The notes under the pieces are model-generated. The model saw only the letters and a program-made list of their open reading frames with translations, searched no databases and had not been told where the DNA came from. Positions 59,531 to 64,000 of a stretch of DNA of 64,000 nucleotides are shown one piece after another (the stretch's first letter is position 1; the number at the start of each line of letters is the position of its first letter). The stretch is from Rostratula benghalensis (lineage: Eukaryota > Chordata > Aves > Charadriiformes > Rostratulidae). The stretch is taken from the NCBI GenBank assembly GCA_013399305.1, contig VXAI01000137.1, positions 789,542 to 853,541 of the forward strand, read 5' to 3'. A program made the position numbers and the translations under genes.

Positions 59531-62236
59531 TCCCCCCTTTTTTCCTAACCCCTCCAATTGACTTGTAAATCACCTACACATTCCATCCATCCACGTCTGT
59601 CCCCAGCAGCGGTTTCTGCACCCGTGGCTTTGCTGTTTGGAGTGCATTCCGCACAATTTTGGTTTCCATATGTCAGGCCACTGCTTAAAACGTCTGCAAG
59701 CATTTAAGAGAGCGGTGTGGAACACTTGGCTTTCAGATCTGAAAGTGGCACTGATCAGAAACGCCGGGCTGTCAACGTGATGTGGGCAACATCTGCTAAT
59801 CCAGCCCTTCACCCAGCCGTTCTCCAAAGCGCTCTTCCAACTGCATAATAAAGAGCGTTGAAGGACGAACAGGATTTTTTACATTTTTTTTTTTTTTTTT
59901 AGCCTGTCTGAATGAACCGATACTTTGATCCCAGCTGCTGGGTCAAATCAAAAGAAATCCAGAAAGGGGCTGACGTAAAGGTCAGGCTTTACTTCTAACG
60001 ACTCACAGAACGTATTGACATATGGTAAAGAAACAGAAAACATGTATATGCTGGAGTTTTCTGTTTGCACTTTTGCAGAATTTTAGTAATATTAAGGGCA
60101 TTAAATGTGGCTTGTTACTGTTATATCCTGCAGCCATACAATCGTGTTGGTTGGGGTTTTTTTAGTTTACCCACAGGCCTTTGCAACAAGCTCAGCGAAC
60201 CAACTGTTGCCGGGCGAACTTTTGAACCTCTGCGAAAGCAAAATGTGTTAAATTGCTAGAAAAGGGGAAAACAAATGTATGATGGTTTGTGACATCCACA
60301 ATCTGGGAAGCTTCACTTCTTTGGACTTCCCAAGAAGAAGAAAGGGATTACTGAGAGGTTTTCTGTTTTAAACAATTACGAGCCCGGTAATAGATCAAGG
60401 CATTAAGGCTAACCAAAAGCCTGCAATAACCAGTTGTTTAAGAAAGCTATAAAATGCAGACAATTTAATATGACCAACTATAGAAAAGGATGCTAGGGCC
60501 TCCCTTGCATGGAAAGGGACTGGTCACAAGGGTGGGTAGAGAAAAATGCCAGCTTCAAGCTAGAAATACCCCCCAACCTGTTGATATTGTCCTGCCCCAC
60601 GAAGTGAAGCCTGGAACTTGATAACGCCATCATTTCCCTATTTCATGGGGCAGAGAAAAAAAAACACTCTTAGGCTAAGAAAAAAAGCCCCACAGAACAT
60701 GATCTGGGGGTGGAGAGGGAAGACGGGAGGCTTCCTGCTTCCCCACGTGGTCTCTCCAACCTCCCAGCCCCACAATCCCCCTTTTCAAGTGAGCCCAATC
60801 CCTCTGATTTTCCAGCATCTGCTCCCAGTCTGCCCAGCTCCCACATGGCACCAGCCCCCGGCATCCCACTAAGCTCCCACCAGTACGATCACTCCCATCA
60901 CTCCAGTTTGCCGTGTTGCTGCTGAGGTCCTGCTTACCCCAGGAGAGCCAGGGGAGGAGACGCTTCAGCACTTGACTTCTAATGGATTTATTCTATCATC
61001 TCAATGCTCTCCAAGCCAGATTTCAGAAGAAAAAGGTTTGCTTCCCACTCTCCCCAGCTTCCTCTGCCCCAGATGGAAAAGGGGAATGAGCGCTGCACCC
61101 TTCAAATCATCCGCATCCCTCCCATCCAGCTCGTAAACACGTGTTTGATCCCGCAAGGTGCTGCTTGCTTTCATCTCCCCCTGAATTCAACACAGGCTTC
61201 CCAGCTCGCGAGAAGAGGGGGTCCCAGATGGGAGAACAATTTGACAGATGCTTGCAAAGGATTAAGGGTTTCCAGTCGCTCAGAGTGATGCCTGCGCTGA
61301 GGGAGACACCATCAGAGGGAGAAGCCGTATTCAAACTGAAACGGGAAAAACTACCTCCAGTAAGTGGATTATAAGAGCGTTATCATCCAACACGAGCCTT
61401 CCTCTGCCATCTCTCCTGGCGGGGATGGAAGGCAATATTATAATAATCTGTGCACCTGGTGCAGCAGCAGCTCTGCAACGAGATTAATGAACCTGCTGAG
61501 TGGCAAGGAAAACTTTGGGGAACAATTTGCCCTGCTGCTTCTTTCAATTCCCCCTCTTACATGTGGCGGGGGGAAGAATAGGTCTTCATTCAAGAGGAAT
61601 TCGGGGCCATGCATCGGTATTTCCCATGCAAAGCAGGGAAACTGCTCAGAAGCACTTCATTCCAGTATTGAACACCCCCCTCGTTTGATCGAGTGTGGTG
61701 AGGAGTGTTTCTGTGCACATGTAGGTACGTCCTGGTCACCAGCCCAGTGACACATCCCTTGTCACGCTCTAATTTCAGTCAGGGTTAATCCACACCACTC
61801 GTTTCCTGTATTTTTCTTACCAAAATGAGAGATTTGTGAAGGGAAATGGGTCAGGCAAAACAAAACAATTTCCTTGACCTCAATCAAAACATCTTTTCCC
61901 CCCCCCCCCCCCTCCTTGCATTGGTCTTTTATTATTATCATCAGAAACTATGTCACTGCCACACGGATATTGTTCATTACAACAGACATTACAGTTGCTT
62001 GCTTTATTTCAGTGACTTTTGAAGATAAGCTTGTTTTCAAGAGGAATGATTAGGAAGTTTCATGTCAAAAACCTAAAAACATGAAGGTTTGCAAATTCCT
62101 ACCCCTGTCCTTACTTGCAGGTTGCTTTCATTGATTAAAAAAAAAAAAAAAAAATTTGCCTTAAGTTTTTCATTTAGGATCACCCTGCCCTTTTTGGTGA
62201 CTAAAAAATGGACCTTAAAAAAGGACTAAAAATAGA
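59531..62236. other. Single-copy intron, some parts look conserved
   Basis: No gene is recognised. A T run (about 59885-59900), a 15-C run (61898-61912) and a 17-A run (62138-62154) occur. 59990-60260 is AT-rich and repeat-free, with TGACGTAA and TTTAGTAATATTAAGG, and may be a conserved element. Confidence 0.5.
61898..61912. repeat. Poly-C run, 15 C
   Basis: An uninterrupted C homopolymer after ATCTTTT; its length may be affected by sequencing slippage. Confidence 0.93.
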
Positions 62237-62690
62237 CCTGTTGGAGTGGGGCCAGTGGAGGCCACAAAGATAATCCGAGGGCTGGAGCCCCTCTGCTATG
62301 AGGACAGGCTGAGAGAGTTGTGGGTGTTCAGCCTGGAGAAGAGAAGGCTCCAGGGAGATCTTAGAGTGCCTTGAAGTACCTAAAGGGACTCCAGGAAAGC
62401 TGGAGAGGGGCTCTTGATCAAGGAGTGAAATGAGAGGACAAAAAGTAATAGTGTTAAACTGAAAGAGAGGAGATTTAGATTAGATATTGGGAAGAAATTC
62501 TTTCCTGCAAGGGTGGTGAGACCCTGGAACAGGTTGCCCAGATAAGTTTGGCTGCTGGTTCAAGGCCAGGTTGGATGGGGCTTGGAGCAATCTGATCTGG
62601 TGGGAGGTGTCCCTGCCCAGGGCAGGGGGCTTGGAACTCAATGATCCTTAATGTCCCTTCCAACATTAACCATTCTATGATTCTGTGATA
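62237..62690 (+). repeat. CR1 3' fragment, about 450 bp
   Basis: GACCTGTTGGAGTGGGGCCA, GGACAGGCTGAGAGAGTTGT, GAGATTTAGATTAGATATTG, GGTGGGAGGTGTCCCTGCCC and the tail AACCATTCTATGATTCTGTG follow the CR1 3' end. A small deletion joins GTTTGGCTGCTGG directly to TTCAAGGCC. Confidence 0.96.
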
Positions 62691-64000
62691 AAATAATAAG
62701 CCAAAAAAGCTTGCCACAGTGCTTCTACACTCCATGAAATGAAGTGGAATGTCCTACCCTACTCCACAGGGGTTGTGCAGAGCCCAGCCCTTCCCAGATG
62801 AGTTGGATTTGCGCTGCATTGCTGTCCAGCTGATCTCTACACGTGCTTGGGAGGTGTTCAGAATTTCTGGGTGGACAGCTGCCAGACCAAGGATGCCCTG
62901 CAGTGATTCTGCTCACTCCCAAAGGAGAAAAAAACCACATCAGATTTATATGGAGAGAAAATAATAAAAATAGAATGAAAAAAAAAAAAAAAAAAAGAAG
63001 CCACATAACAAAACCCCAAACCTCAAATACCACCCAGAGAATGTTTCCAGGTAGGAAAATGAAAGTATATGCCCAGAAACCCAGATGTATTATAGACCTA
63101 ACCTGAAGGCATCTCTCTTAATTCGTGACAGCAGATTCATGTGTGCAGCAATTGTGACAGCTCGTGCTGTTACCCACCGGCTGGCACACGGCGAGAGGAG
63201 GGCTGGCGTTTGGGAAGGTGGCACTGTTTGCACTGAGCCATCACCATCTGGGCTGTTGGAAACACTTTTTTTTTTTGGAGCTGTTGTGCTTACTCATGTA
63301 GTATCTGAGCCCTGACCAGGTGAATCACTCAGACACAAAGAGCAAGGTCGCCAGTAGACATTCTCCTCCCTGAGGTTTGTTTTGGGTATTGCTATCTGGT
63401 TGGGGTGGGGGGAGCTCTGAAGGGCAAATCATGTTTAGTTTGGAGAAGGAATGACACCAGGACACTGCTACGTAACCAGAAGCATCTTGAGCAGATGCGA
63501 GGGAAGCTAATCAAGAACTGCTTCATAAGTGTTATCATCAGCCCCGTAATTATTAGTATTCGACTCCCAGACAACGGGGCTCCTCCTTCACATGAGGTGT
63601 CATACAAAGGCGAATGGAAAACCACAGCCCCCGTTCAAAATGGCTCTGCTAGTCTGCTTCATGCCACATAGTGTCACCACCACCTCCCACACACCACCCA
63701 AGACGTGGCCACGCTGCCCTCTCGAGCCAGCTCTTCCCCGTCTGGAGCATGCGGGCTAATGGTTCGCAGCGGGAAAGCACCCGAGAATCCTTTCAAATAG
63801 TGAGATGACATCAAGGCAAGGTGTTAAAATGTAAGTGTCACTGGCTCCTTTAACCACAGCCCCGTGTGGCGTTGTGGCAAAGCCGGTTGTGATGTCAAAA
63901 GCAGATGGCTATGTCGTCAGGGGGGAGGTAAGCTGCACAGCAGATGGGCACTTCAGATACAAAGATCCCCTTCATGCAAATTGCCCCCGATGATAATTTA
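62691..64000. other. Single-copy intron at the right edge
   Basis: No gene is recognised. It contains an 18-A run (62979-62996) and a short T run (63267-63276). The part 63440-63570 (GTAATTATTAGTATTCG) is repeat-free with TAATTA cores. Confidence 0.5.

Larger units (their letters stand above)
19933..64000 (-). other. PLXNA4: Intron upstream of the plexin exon (partial)
   Basis: This is inferred to be the intron before the exon. The preceding plexin coding exon should be large (most of the sema domain), and no long minus-strand reading frame with sema features is present, so it lies outside the window. The stretch holds about 20 CR1 pieces, one LTR, microsatellites and a sequencing gap. Confidence 0.75.

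Noticed and set aside
1..64000. A novel defence, mobile or biosynthetic system
   Set aside because: The window is vertebrate intron with one exon and common retrotransposon fragments. Nothing in it groups genes into a system.
1..64000. tRNA, rRNA or other structured RNA genes
   Set aside because: I saw no box A/box B pair, no rRNA blocks and no clear snRNA or miRNA hairpin by eye. A covariance-model search would be decisive but could not be run.

Overview
This window is vertebrate, almost certainly avian, intronic DNA. About 7.5 kb (roughly 12%) is made of CR1 LINE fragments. Most are short 3' pieces ending in the bird CR1 tail octamers (ATTCTATG / ATTCTGTG). There is one ERV long terminal repeat of a type common in Neoaves. 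No bacterial, plasmid or phage features are present, and there is no long non-repeat open reading frame. The CR1 subfamily mix and the LTR suggest a neoavian rather than a galliform bird; this is inference from remembered consensus sequences.

The only coding sequence I can support is one 132-bp exon on the minus strand (19801-19932). It has a good AG acceptor and a GTAAGA donor, is phase 0 at both ends, and encodes 44 residues of the sema domain of a class A plexin, best matching plexin-A4 (PLXNA4). The window is therefore read as one small exon between two very large introns. The part at lower coordinates (1-19800) is the downstream intron, and the part at higher coordinates (19933-64000) is the upstream intron. 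Neither neighbouring plexin exon was found here.

Layout: 1-2080 holds two plus-strand CR1 3' ends, one with an internal 25-bp duplication and one a mosaic of two subfamilies. 2080-19800 is mostly single-copy intron with three more CR1 pieces and A-rich runs. 21125-21815 joins a minus-strand CR1 3' end to a plus-strand CR1 ORF2 (reverse transcriptase) fragment. 22807-22876 is a 70-base N gap in a GGGA-rich repeat. 24.6-30.5 kb holds five CR1 pieces. 30.5-41.6 kb is the longest stretch free of recognised interspersed repeats. 41.6-46.1 kb holds a 10-bp tandem repeat, a younger and an ancient CR1 in tandem, and two minus-strand CR1s. 53.9-56.6 kb is a dense repeat cluster with an inverted CR1-CR1 junction and the solo LTR. 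57.2-57.9 kb is GC-rich with G-quadruplex-type tracts. The right end has three more CR1s and single-copy intron.

Several repeat-free segments rich in TAATTA-type and POU-octamer motifs look like candidate conserved intronic enhancers, but that can only be settled by cross-species alignment. I found no evidence for a previously undescribed biological system. The more interesting items are the rearranged CR1 loci and the candidate regulatory clusters.
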